Origin: an uncultured Celeribacter sp.
GTDB lineage: Bacteria > Pseudomonadota > Alphaproteobacteria > Rhodobacterales > Rhodobacteraceae
NCBI RefSeq assembly: GCF_963675965.1
Contig: NZ_OY780935.1
Span: 2,344,501 to 2,408,500, forward strand
Direction of reading: 5' to 3'
DNA length: 64,000 nt
The position numbers and the translations under genes were made by a program. Below the pieces are notes generated by a model. It saw only the letters and a list, made by a program, of their open reading frames with translations. It did no database searches and was not told the origin of the DNA. The stretch's first letter is position 1. Each line of letters starts with the position of its first letter. Of this stretch, positions 25,207 to 32,941 are shown one piece after another.

Positions 25207-25983
25207 TCAGTTGCTTGCGTGCAGACCGAACAGGGATCTTTCGATTTGCGCCGTCGCATTCGCCAGCGCTACGGAAACGGCATTGAGCCGTTCGGTGTCC
25301 AGTTGCTCCGAGATCGTAATGCTGCTGAGACCGAGACGCGGGACCCCATTGGCGTCTCTGGCGAGAGAGGCGACAATGTCGAGGCCCCGAAACAGATTGC
25401 CCCGGTCTTCTGCCCGGCGCGTCTCGCGCGCTGTGTTCACGTCTTGCCAAAAGGCTTCGAACCCGGGGGCTTTCTGCCAGCGAACAGTGTCATATCCCGC
25501 GCGTGTTGCAGCTTCATCAAGGTCGAGCGCGGCCGCATAGCAACGTCCTACAGCGCCGACAAAGGCAGGCAGGCGGCTGTTCGGCGACAGCACCGCCTGC
25601 ACGATATTGGGCGCGGAAAAATTGTCGATCAGGACAATGCGTTCGGTCTGGGTAATTTGCCATAGCGCCAGCATGACATTGTGGTCCTGGGCGATGCCGC
25701 GGCAGATCGGGCGCAGCAGGTCTGCGGGCTTGGCCCCCAGCAAGGGAAGCGCAAATTCCAGCACGCCCAGACTGGTTTCATAAGTTTTGCTGACCGGATC
25801 AAAGCTGACCAGACCTTCGTGGCTGAGTGTGCGCAGGATGTTGAAGACCGATGAAACATTCAAATCGGTTTCGCGGGCGATCTGCGTCACGCCCATAGGG
25901 CGACCAGCCGTGACCAGAAGGCGTTGGATGGCTGTGGCGTTTTGTACCGCAGGGACAAGTTTGGGGCTGTGATCGTCGGTCAT
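25207..25983 (-). CDS. IclR family transcriptional regulator (copy 1)
   Basis: The ATG at 25983, with CACAGGAAA upstream, gives 258 residues; an upstream ATG at 26007 has no ribosome site and falls inside a motif conserved with the second IclR gene, so I reject it. The N-terminal winged helix is about residues 10-70 (GVTQIARETDLNVSSVFNILRTLSHEGLV). The C-terminal effector domain (about 80-250) contains LWQITQTERIVLIDNFS and VGAVGRCYAAAL. It is divergent from an acyl-CoA dehydrogenase operon and co-oriented with the SDR gene, so it likely controls one or both. A paralogue lies at 47541-48320. Confidence 0.9.
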   Translation of the reverse strand: MTDDHSPKLVPAVQNATAIQRLLVTAGRPMGVTQIARETDLNVSSVFNILRTLSHEGLVSFDPVSKTYETSLGVLEFALPLLGAKPADLLRPICRGIAQDHNVMLALWQITQTERIVLIDNFSAPNIVQAVLSPNSRLPAFVGAVGRCYAAALDLDEAATRAGYDTVRWQKAPGFEAFWQDVNTARETRRAEDRGNLFRGLDIVASLARDANGVPRLGLSSITISEQLDTERLNAVSVALANATAQIERSLFGLHASN

Positions 25984-25994
25984 TTCATTTCCTG

Positions 25995-26020
25995 TGAAGA
26001 ATAGCATTTACTATAGAGAA
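25995..26020. promoter_or_regulatory. Shared IclR-upstream motif, copy 1
   Basis: These 26 bases begin TGAAGAATAGC and end TATAGAGAA, starting 12 bases upstream of the IclR start codon. They match the block at 48334-48359 at 21 of 26 positions. Both lie directly before paralogous IclR genes. An autoregulatory operator is likely but unproven; the region also serves the divergent dehydrogenase operon. Confidence 0.55.
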
Positions 26021-26072
26021 AATAATTGCTAGTTCAAGTCTGCAATGAAGTTGTCATTTGGGAGGACAGACA

Positions 26073-27239
26073 ATGACAAATGGCGTGGAGGATGACGTTT
26101 TTGGGCAGCTCGTGGAGACCGTCGACCGATTCGCGCGGCAGCGCCTGATCCCCGCGGAGAAGCGGGTTGAGCAGGAAGATGACATTCCCGAAGAAATCGT
26201 TTCCGAGATGAAAGAGATGGGACTTTTCGGTCTCTCCACTCCGGAAGAGTTCGGCGGGATCGGCCTGAGCGTTCCGCAGGAAGCGCGTTTGATCGAGACC
26301 CTCTGTTACGCCTCTTTGACCTTCCGGTCTCTCATCGGCACCAACGTGGGTATCGGGGCGCAGGGCATTGTCATGGATGGCACGCCGGACCAGAAAGAAC
26401 GCTGGCTGCCGGGGATTGCCAGTGGCGACATCATTGCTTCTTTTGCGCTGACCGAGCCCGATAACGGGTCGGACGCAGGGGGCATTCGGACCTCGGCGCG
26501 CCGGGATGGAACGGATTTCGTCATCAACGGCACTAAGCGGTACATCACGAATGCGGTGCGGGCCGGTGTCTTCACGGTCTTTGCGCGCACCGACCCGGAC
26601 AAACCCGGCGCGGATGGGGTGTCGGCCTTCATCATTCCTGCAGACACGCCCGGTATTACGGTGGCGACCCCGGACAAAAAGATGGGGCAGCGTGGGACCA
26701 AGACCTCGGATGTGATCTTTGAAGATGTGCGCGTGCCCGAAAGCGCTATTCTCGGTGGTCCCGAAAAGCTGAACATGGGGTTTCGCACCGCCATGAAGGT
26801 GCTTGATCGCGGACGTATTCACGTCAGCGCCATGGCGGTTGGACAAAGCCAGCGCATGCTCGACATCGCGACGGATTACGCTCTGGAGCGCACGCAATTC
26901 GGCAAGCCGATCGGTCAGCACCAACTGGTTCAGGGGTTGATCGCCGATTGTCAGGCGGAATTGCAGGCAGCCCGTGCGTTGGTGCGCGCAGCGGCAGATA
27001 CGTTCCATCGCGAAGGTAAGGCCATTCTTGAGGCCGCCAGCGCGAAATACTTCTGCACCGAGGCCGCCGGGCGTATCGCTGACCGTGCCGTGCAGATCCA
27101 TGGCGGTGCAGGCTACATGTCCGAATATGACATCGAACGGCTCTATCGCGACATTCGTCTGCTGCGGATCTACGAAGGCACCAGCCAGATCCAGCAGCTG
27201 ATCATCGCACGTCGCACGCTGGCCCAGCGGGCGGGCTGA
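26073..27239 (+). CDS. Acyl-CoA dehydrogenase
   Basis: This is a 388-residue flavin-dependent dehydrogenase that makes an alpha,beta double bond in an acyl-CoA. From the ATG at 26073 (GGGAGGACAGAC upstream) the conserved features are SFALTEPDNGSDAGGIRT near residue 125, QIHGGAGYMSEYDIERLYRD near residue 337 and the catalytic Glu368 in IYEGTSQIQ. It is the first gene of a nine-gene plus-strand set and is transcribed divergently from IclR, with which it shares a promoter region of 89 bases. Downstream hydratase, thiolase-like and ligase genes suggest a beta-oxidation-like route. The acyl substrate is unknown. Confidence 0.95.
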   Translation: MTNGVEDDVFGQLVETVDRFARQRLIPAEKRVEQEDDIPEEIVSEMKEMGLFGLSTPEEFGGIGLSVPQEARLIETLCYASLTFRSLIGTNVGIGAQGIVMDGTPDQKERWLPGIASGDIIASFALTEPDNGSDAGGIRTSARRDGTDFVINGTKRYITNAVRAGVFTVFARTDPDKPGADGVSAFIIPADTPGITVATPDKKMGQRGTKTSDVIFEDVRVPESAILGGPEKLNMGFRTAMKVLDRGRIHVSAMAVGQSQRMLDIATDYALERTQFGKPIGQHQLVQGLIADCQAELQAARALVRAAADTFHREGKAILEAASAKYFCTEAAGRIADRAVQIHGGAGYMSEYDIERLYRDIRLLRIYEGTSQIQQLIIARRTLAQRAG

Positions 27240-27242
27240 TCG

Positions 27243-27662
27243 ATGAGCGGTGCAAAGAGCCGTGCGCTGGAGGAGATGCCGCCGCAGTCCCGGTTTTCAG
27301 AATTGCTCGGCATCGAAATCCTTACCTGTACGCCGGCAGAAGTGATCTGCCGGATGGAGGTGACAGAGGCCATGGCCAACCGCAACGGGGTGCTGCACGG
27401 CGGGGCTCTGATGACATTGTCCGACACGGCGGCAGGCACTTCTGCCTTCATCAACAGTGTTGCAGACATGTCCAATACGACGGTCGAAGCCAAGACGAAT
27501 TTCATTCGTCCGGTGCGGGTCGGGGATGTTCTGACGGCGTGCTGCGTGCCGACCCATGTCGGCAGGACCACACAGGTGCTGCAAGTGACGATGACAAGGG
27601 GCGACGGCAAGGTCGCGGGTGTCACGACGCAGACCCATCTGTTGTTGGGCTGGAAGGGCTGA
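27243..27662 (+). CDS. PaaI-type thioesterase (hotdog fold)
   Basis: The 139-residue protein has the PaaI hotdog signature NRNGVLHGGALMTLSDTAAG near residues 45-64, with the following NTTVEAKTNFIRPVRVGDVLTA typical of the second strand pair. Such enzymes hydrolyse acyl-CoA thioesters and often protect free CoA when a pathway stalls. It starts three bases after the dehydrogenase stop. Reading with the neighbours, it probably releases CoA from a dead-end intermediate. No catalytic residue can be fixed beyond the conserved His-Gly-Gly and Asp in the motif. Confidence 0.88.
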   Translation: MSGAKSRALEEMPPQSRFSELLGIEILTCTPAEVICRMEVTEAMANRNGVLHGGALMTLSDTAAGTSAFINSVADMSNTTVEAKTNFIRPVRVGDVLTACCVPTHVGRTTQVLQVTMTRGDGKVAGVTTQTHLLLGWKG

Positions 27663-27683
27663 CAGGGAATTCAGGGAGGAAAC

Positions 27684-28064
27684 ATGACTGAGACAGTTTC
27701 TGTGGCTGTGGGGCCGCAAGCGACCTACGAGGCCTATCTGGCAGAGGGTCGTTTCATGATTCAACGCGCGAAAAGCACCGGGGAATACGTGTTTTGGCCC
27801 CGGGTCACCACGCCGACGGGCGCGACCGATCTGGAATGGGTCGCCGCCAGAGGGACAGGCACGATTTACGCCATCACCGTCAACCGTTCACGCCGTGGGT
27901 CGTGGAATGTCGCTCTGATCGAGCTTGATGAAGGGGTGCGGATGATGTCGACGCTGCCCGAGGTGGAAACTGCGGAGATCGGCGCACGGGTGACGGCGCG
28001 GATCGAAACCACTGAAGATGGCCCAAGGGTCGTCTTCGATCTGGATGAGGAGGGCGCAGCATGA
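27684..28064 (+). CDS. OB-fold (DUF35-type) protein lacking zinc-ribbon cysteines
   Basis: The 126-residue protein is shaped like the DUF35/ChsH2-type OB-fold partners of thiolase-like enzymes. An N-terminal aromatic helix region, TYEAYLAEGRFMIQRAKSTGEYVFWPRVTTPTG, corresponds to the usual rubredoxin-like zinc ribbon, but the CxxC pairs are absent. An OB-fold core, EWVAARGTGTIYAITVNRS and VALIELDEGVRMM, follows. It overlaps the thiolase-like gene by four bases, as partners of this kind usually do. It may help hold the thiolase-like subunit and its acyl-CoA. Function beyond this is not visible. Confidence 0.8.
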   Translation: MTETVSVAVGPQATYEAYLAEGRFMIQRAKSTGEYVFWPRVTTPTGATDLEWVAARGTGTIYAITVNRSRRGSWNVALIELDEGVRMMSTLPEVETAEIGARVTARIETTEDGPRVVFDLDEEGAA

Positions 28065-29215
28065 GCACTCAGGATATGCGTGGCAAAAGCGCCATCGTGG
28101 GCATGGCAACCGCTGGCATGGGAGAGGCGCCGGGCTTTTCTGCGATGGAGCTTCTGGGGCAAGCGGCTGTTGCAGCGGTCGCTGATGCGGGGCTGAAACT
28201 TCAGGACATCGATGGTGTATTTGCGGCCACCAGCAGCCATGCCTTCCCTTCGATGAGCGTCGTGGAATACTTGGGTTTGAAACCGCGCTTTTTCGATTCT
28301 ACCAATGTTGGCGGCTCCAGTTTCGAAATGCACCTGCTGCAGGCGACCATGGCGCTTGAGGCGGGTCTCTGTGATGTCGCGCTGGTCTGCTATGGCTCGA
28401 ACCAGCGCACCGCGGGTGGCCGCCTTGTGTCGATGAGCGAACCGCAATGGCATGAAACCCCTTATAAACCGCGGCATCCGATCACTGCCTATGCGCTGGC
28501 GGCAAGCCGTCACATGGCGGAGTATGGCACCACCCGTGAACAGCTGGCCGATGTGGCTCTTGCGGCGCGGGGTTGGGCCAACCTCAATCCCGAAGCTTTC
28601 GCTCGCGGGCCGCTCACCAAGGATGACGTTCTGTCGGCACGCATGATTTCCGATCCGTTAAGCGCAGCGGATTGCTGTCTTGTGACCGATGGGGCGGCGG
28701 CCTGTATTCTGGTACGGGCTGACCGTGCCAAGGATCTTGCCGCCAAGCCCGTGTATTTCCTCGGGGCAGGGGCTGGTAATTATCACCGTTCGATCGTGGC
28801 GATGCCGGATCTGACCACCACGGCCGCGGTCGAAAGCGGCCCGAGAGCGCTCGATATGGCGCGGGTGCAGCGATCCGATCTGGATTTGGTGATGGTCTAT
28901 GACGCTTTCACCATCAACACGATCTTGTTTCTCGAGGACCTGGGCTTCTGTCCCAAGGGCGAGGGCGGGCGATTTGTCGAAGACGGGCGTATCGCGCCCG
29001 GTGGCGAGCTGGCCGTAAACACGAATGGTGGCGGTTTGTCCTGCGTGCATCCGGGGATGTACGGCATGTTCCTGATCGCTGAAGCCGTGGCCCAGATCCG
29101 GGGCGAAGCGGGCGAACGCCAGATCGCGGATTGCAATCTGGCCCTGTGCCACGGGAACGGCGGCACGCTGTCGAGCCAGTGCACGGCCATTCTGGGGTCG
29201 GAGGCGACACTATGA
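28061..29215 (+). CDS. Thiolase-like protein lacking the nucleophilic cysteine (SCP2/Ltp2 type)
   Basis: The 384-residue protein has thiolase-fold motifs: MELLGQAAVAAVADAGL near residue 29, GSNQRTAGGRL near residue 112, and C-terminal NTNGGGLSCVHPGMYGMFLIAEAV and CHGNGGTLSSQ. The place of the catalytic Cys in true thiolases reads TNVGGSSFEMHLL, without cysteine. VYDAFTINTILFLEDLGFCPKGEGG near residue 285 is the segment that carries a reactive Tyr in Ltp2-type retro-aldolases. It overlaps its OB-fold partner gene. A carbon-carbon cleaving aldolase acting on a beta-hydroxyacyl-CoA is therefore a better guess than a thiolase. Confidence 0.8.
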   Translation: MSTQDMRGKSAIVGMATAGMGEAPGFSAMELLGQAAVAAVADAGLKLQDIDGVFAATSSHAFPSMSVVEYLGLKPRFFDSTNVGGSSFEMHLLQATMALEAGLCDVALVCYGSNQRTAGGRLVSMSEPQWHETPYKPRHPITAYALAASRHMAEYGTTREQLADVALAARGWANLNPEAFARGPLTKDDVLSARMISDPLSAADCCLVTDGAAACILVRADRAKDLAAKPVYFLGAGAGNYHRSIVAMPDLTTTAAVESGPRALDMARVQRSDLDLVMVYDAFTINTILFLEDLGFCPKGEGGRFVEDGRIAPGGELAVNTNGGGLSCVHPGMYGMFLIAEAVAQIRGEAGERQIADCNLALCHGNGGTLSSQCTAILGSEATL

Positions 29216-31320
29216 GTTCGCTGGCCAATCTCGACGGTCTTGTCGCACCGAATTCCGTGGCGGTGATCGGGGCTTCTGACGATGTGACCCGGATCGGCGG
29301 GCGCCCGATCGCGGCCATGCTCAAGGCGGGCTATGCCGGGCGCATCATGCCGGTGAACCCGAAACGGGACAATGTGCAGGGATTGCCCTGCTACGCTTCC
29401 GTGGATGATTTGCCCGAAGTGCCCGATGCGGCGCTGATCGCCGTCCCGGCAAAAATCGTGGCCGAAACCGTGGCTGCGCTGGGCCGTCGTGGGTGCCGCT
29501 CTGCCACGCTGTTTTCTGCGGGATTTGCCGAAGTCGGCGCCGAAGGCGAAGTCGCGCAACGGGAGTTGGTCGCGCTGGCGCAGTCCTATGGCATGCGCTT
29601 GCTCGGGCCAAACACACTCGGCGTTTATAACGTCGACATCGGCTATTATGGGACGTTTTCCTCGTCGCTCGACACTGGGCATCCGCGTCCGGGCAACATC
29701 GGGATCGCGAGCCAGTCCGGTGCGTTCGGGGCTCATCTGGGCGCGCTTGCGCGGGACCGTGGACTGGGATGTTCTGTCCTGATCACCACCGGCAACGAGG
29801 CCGATATCAGCGTGGATGAGGCCATTCTCTGGATGGCGCAGAGCGACAGCACGGATGTGATCTGTGCCTATATGGAAGCGATCAACGATGCGCCTGCGCT
29901 GTTGGAGGCGCTGGACGTCGCCCGTGCCGCCGGCAAGCCGGTGCTGGCGCTCAAATCCGGGCGCTCGGCGGTCGGGGCACGGGCTGCGGCTTCGCATACG
30001 GCGTCTCTGACCGGGGATGCCGTGGTGGCGGATGCGGTGCTCAGCGATCATGGCGCCATCATCCTGCGGGATCCGGAAACCATGATGGACATCGCCTATG
30101 CGGCGTCGAAGAAAGTGTTCCCGTCGGAGCATGCGCTGGGCGTGATCACGGTCAGCGGTGGTGCAGGTATCGTCGCCAGCGATGAGGCCGAACGCATCGG
30201 CCTGCCGATGCCGGCCATGCCTGAGGCGGCACAGGCAGCCCTGAAAGAAGTGCTGCCCTACGCGTCTCCGGTCAATCCGCTGGATTGTACGGCGCAGGCA
30301 CTCAATGATCCGTCTCTGCTGGAACGATTCACCCGCGCCGCATTGGAAGAGGGCGGCTATGGGGCGGTCTTGTGCTTCCTGACCTATGTGGCGGGCAGCG
30401 AAGCCATGTCGCGGGTCATCCTTGACGCCATGACCCCGCTGCGCAAAGCCTACCCGGATCGCATCATCGCATTTTGCGCCCTCGGTGCGCCGGAGGTTCT
30501 CAGTCAATATGATGATGAGGGCATTCTGATCTTTAACGACCCGTGTCGGGCGGTGCGTGCATTGGATGCTGTGTTGCGATTGGGGCAGCGGGCGGGGACT
30601 GCGGCGCGGGACTTGCCGCTGGTGAACCCGGTTGCCTTGCCCGCACAGAGCCCGGATGAGGCCGAAGCCAAGGCGCTTTTGGCGGCGCAGCGCATTCCCG
30701 CTGCACCGGAACAGGCGGTGCAGAGCGTGGAGGAAGCCGTGCGTGCCGCGGCTGACTTAGGGTTTCCCGTGGTGATGAAAATCCTGTCTCCGGACATTCT
30801 GCACAAATCCGATATCGGAGCGGTGAAGCTCAATCTCAGTACTGCAGAAGAGGTCGAAGCGGCCTATGCGCAGATCATGGAGGCGGCGCATACCCATGCC
30901 CCGCAGGCGCAGATCACCGGGATGCTGGTGGCCAAGCAACTGACGGGCGGGATCGAATGTCTGATGGGGATCAGTCAGGACCCGACATTCGGGCCGGTAG
31001 CGGTTTTCGGGCTGGGCGGTATTTTCGTCGAATTGCTCAATGACGTCGCGGTCCGGGCTTGTCCATTCGGGCCGGATGTCGCGCGGGAGATGATTCTGTC
31101 CATTCGCGGCGCAGCCATTTTGCATGGCGCGCGCGGTGCCGCCCCCGCAGACATTGAGGCTCTGGCGGACATGCTGTCCTGTCTGTCTGTCTTTGCCGCA
31201 GGGGCAGGGGAGCGGCTGGTCTCCATCGACTTGAATCCGGTTCTGGCATTGCCCGAGGGCGAAGGCGCCTATGCGCTCGACGCGGTTATCGAACTGAACG
31301 CTGAGGGAGGCGCAGCATGA
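29212..31320 (+). CDS. ADP-forming acyl-CoA ligase (acetate-CoA ligase family)
   Basis: This is a 702-residue fused enzyme that links acid and CoA with ATP, releasing ADP and phosphate. The N-terminal CoA-binding domain has SVAVIGASDDVTRIGGRP near residue 15; a middle ligase-CoA domain has GIASQSGAFGAHLGAL (about 160), and ASHTASLTGDAVVADAVL (about 262) resembles the phospho-histidine loop. The C-terminal ATP-grasp region includes PVVMKILSPDILHKSDIGAVK and FGLGGIFVELLNDVAVR. The start at 29212 overlaps the preceding stop as ATGA. It probably activates the acid imported by the permease encoded downstream. Confidence 0.93.
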   Translation: MSSLANLDGLVAPNSVAVIGASDDVTRIGGRPIAAMLKAGYAGRIMPVNPKRDNVQGLPCYASVDDLPEVPDAALIAVPAKIVAETVAALGRRGCRSATLFSAGFAEVGAEGEVAQRELVALAQSYGMRLLGPNTLGVYNVDIGYYGTFSSSLDTGHPRPGNIGIASQSGAFGAHLGALARDRGLGCSVLITTGNEADISVDEAILWMAQSDSTDVICAYMEAINDAPALLEALDVARAAGKPVLALKSGRSAVGARAAASHTASLTGDAVVADAVLSDHGAIILRDPETMMDIAYAASKKVFPSEHALGVITVSGGAGIVASDEAERIGLPMPAMPEAAQAALKEVLPYASPVNPLDCTAQALNDPSLLERFTRAALEEGGYGAVLCFLTYVAGSEAMSRVILDAMTPLRKAYPDRIIAFCALGAPEVLSQYDDEGILIFNDPCRAVRALDAVLRLGQRAGTAARDLPLVNPVALPAQSPDEAEAKALLAAQRIPAAPEQAVQSVEEAVRAAADLGFPVVMKILSPDILHKSDIGAVKLNLSTAEEVEAAYAQIMEAAHTHAPQAQITGMLVAKQLTGGIECLMGISQDPTFGPVAVFGLGGIFVELLNDVAVRACPFGPDVAREMILSIRGAAILHGARGAAPADIEALADMLSCLSVFAAGAGERLVSIDLNPVLALPEGEGAYALDAVIELNAEGGAA

Positions 31321-32180
31321 CCATCGATTATGATCATCTCATGAATTTCGACATCCCGGAGGTGTGTCAGCACTATGGTGATGCCGAGGTAGCGCGCTTT
31401 GGTCTGACCATTGGACTGGGGCAGGATCCGATGGACATGCGCCAACTGCGGTATGTGGCGGCGCTGGCTGATGATCGCCGAGCCTTTCCGGCGATTGCCA
31501 ATGTGCTTGGCCATCCGGGGTTCTGGCTGGCCGATCCGCGCACCGGCGTCGATGCCCTCAAGGTGGTACATGGTGAACAGGGGATGACGATCCACCAAAC
31601 GATCCCGCCAGAAGGCTATATCTCTGCGAAGACCCGTGTGACAGGGCTTGTCGACAAAGGCGAGGGGCGAGGGGCGCTGCTCTATTTCGAAAAGAAGATC
31701 GTTGATCTGGACAGTGGGGTGCATCTGGCAACTTGTCGCGGCACGATCTTTCTGCGCGGCGATGGCGGGTTCGGTGGCCCCAGCGGACCGGTGAAAACCC
31801 CACATCAGGTGCCGGAGCGCGCGCCCGATTTCACCATGGATCTGCAGAGCCGTCCCGAACAGGCACTGGGCTATCGCTGGAATGGGGATTCCAATCCGCT
31901 GCATCTGGATCCGCGGGTCGCAGAACGGGCAGGTTATGAGCGCCCGATCCTGCATGGTTTGAGCAGTCTGGGGATGGCGGCACATGCGCTGCTCGCCGTG
32001 CTTTGTGATTATGATGATAGCAAGTTCGGGTCGATCGATGCGCGGTTTACGGCCTTCGTCTATCCGGGGGAGACCCTGCGCACGGAAATCTGGTCGGACG
32101 GCTCCTTCCAGACCCGTGCCGTCGAACGCGACAAGGTGGTCATTGGCAACGGGTTGTTCACGCAACGGGAGACAAACTGA
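31317..32180 (+). CDS. MaoC family enoyl-CoA hydratase, two hotdog domains
   Basis: The 287-residue protein has the hydratase-2 motif GDSNPLHLDPRVAERAGYERPILHGL near residue 183-208, with the Asp and His of R-specific enoyl-CoA hydratases. The N-terminal half (FDIPEVCQHYGDAEVARFGLTIGLG) is a second, non-catalytic hotdog domain. This is the architecture of peroxisomal MFE2-type hydratase 2. It would hydrate a trans-2-enoyl-CoA to the (3R)-hydroxyacyl-CoA. It overlaps both neighbours by four and one bases. With the thiolase-like gene it fits hydration followed by aldol cleavage. Confidence 0.9.
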   Translation: MTIDYDHLMNFDIPEVCQHYGDAEVARFGLTIGLGQDPMDMRQLRYVAALADDRRAFPAIANVLGHPGFWLADPRTGVDALKVVHGEQGMTIHQTIPPEGYISAKTRVTGLVDKGEGRGALLYFEKKIVDLDSGVHLATCRGTIFLRGDGGFGGPSGPVKTPHQVPERAPDFTMDLQSRPEQALGYRWNGDSNPLHLDPRVAERAGYERPILHGLSSLGMAAHALLAVLCDYDDSKFGSIDARFTAFVYPGETLRTEIWSDGSFQTRAVERDKVVIGNGLFTQRETN

Positions 32181-32941
32181 TGGGGATTGATGTTCAAAAC
32201 CGCGAAGGCGGCGTCTGTATCCTGACCCTGAATGAGCCGGAGCGCCGCAATCCGGTGGGTCATGGCACCCGCGTTGCGCTGGTGCAGGCGTTGTCACAGG
32301 CTGAAAGCGATCCGGCTGTGCGCGCGGTGGTTCTGACCGGGGCCGGTGGGAATTTTTCAGCTGGCGGTGATATTCGGGACCAGCGGGATCGCAGCATTTC
32401 CGAACATCGTGACCGCTTCGCAGTGATCCGCGATCTGGTGTTGCGCATGACAAGGTTCTCCAAGCCGCTGGTGGCGGCGGTCGAAGGCTGGGCCGCTGGT
32501 GGAGGTTTCGCATTGGCATTGGCCTGCCCGACCATCGTGGCCTCTGAGAACGCCCGCTTTGTTACCAGTTTCACCAAGATCGGGCTGATCCCGGATATGG
32601 GGTTGCTGGCCACGCTGCCCGCCCGGATCGGTCCTGCGCGGACGCGCCGATTATTGCTGACAAACCGGGTGGTTTCTGCGCCCGAGGCGCTGGCTCTGGG
32701 TATCGTGGATGAACAGGCCCAAAGCGGCACTGCCTTGGATCTGGCTTGCAAATTTGCGCTGGAAGAGGCCGCGGGGGCGATGTTGCCACGCCATTTCATT
32801 GTGGATTGGTTCGCGCGCGACATTGCTGAGGCGCTGGACTACGAACAAAGCTTGCAACCGGGCCTGATCAACAGCGCGGATGCCGCCGAAGGGCGGGCGG
32901 CCTTTGCCGAGAAAAGGCCTCCATGGTTTCGCGGATGCTAG
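32180..32941 (+). CDS. Enoyl-CoA hydratase/isomerase (crotonase) family protein
   Basis: The 253-residue protein has crotonase oxyanion-hole segments: GGNFSAGGDIRDQRD near residue 56 and AAVEGWAAGGGFALALACPTIVA near residue 96. The usual catalytic glutamate pair is only partly recognisable in FVTSFTKIGLIPDMGL near residue 118 and the downstream region, so hydratase or isomerase activity is equally possible. It starts on the last base of the MaoC gene's stop. Two hydratase-type enzymes in one operon suggest handling of a double bond in two positions, or an isomerisation step. Confidence 0.9.
   Translation: MGIDVQNREGGVCILTLNEPERRNPVGHGTRVALVQALSQAESDPAVRAVVLTGAGGNFSAGGDIRDQRDRSISEHRDRFAVIRDLVLRMTRFSKPLVAAVEGWAAGGGFALALACPTIVASENARFVTSFTKIGLIPDMGLLATLPARIGPARTRRLLLTNRVVSAPEALALGIVDEQAQSGTALDLACKFALEEAAGAMLPRHFIVDWFARDIAEALDYEQSLQPGLINSADAAEGRAAFAEKRPPWFRGC

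Noticed and set aside
24248..25450. Longer 400-residue reading of the SDR gene
   Set aside because: The first 94 residues come from the opposite strand of the IclR gene and lack conservation; the ATG at 25168 has a strong ribosome site and the normal SDR start.
26005..26007. Upstream ATG for IclR copy 1 (adds MLFFTGNE)
   Set aside because: It has no ribosome site and lies inside the motif shared with IclR copy 2, where the ATG is not kept. The ATG at 25983 has AGGA upstream.
28897..30507. 536-residue minus-strand frame opposite the acyl-CoA ligase and thiolase-like genes
   Set aside because: No recognisable domain and typical antisense composition rich in Arg and His. The plus-strand genes explain this stretch fully.
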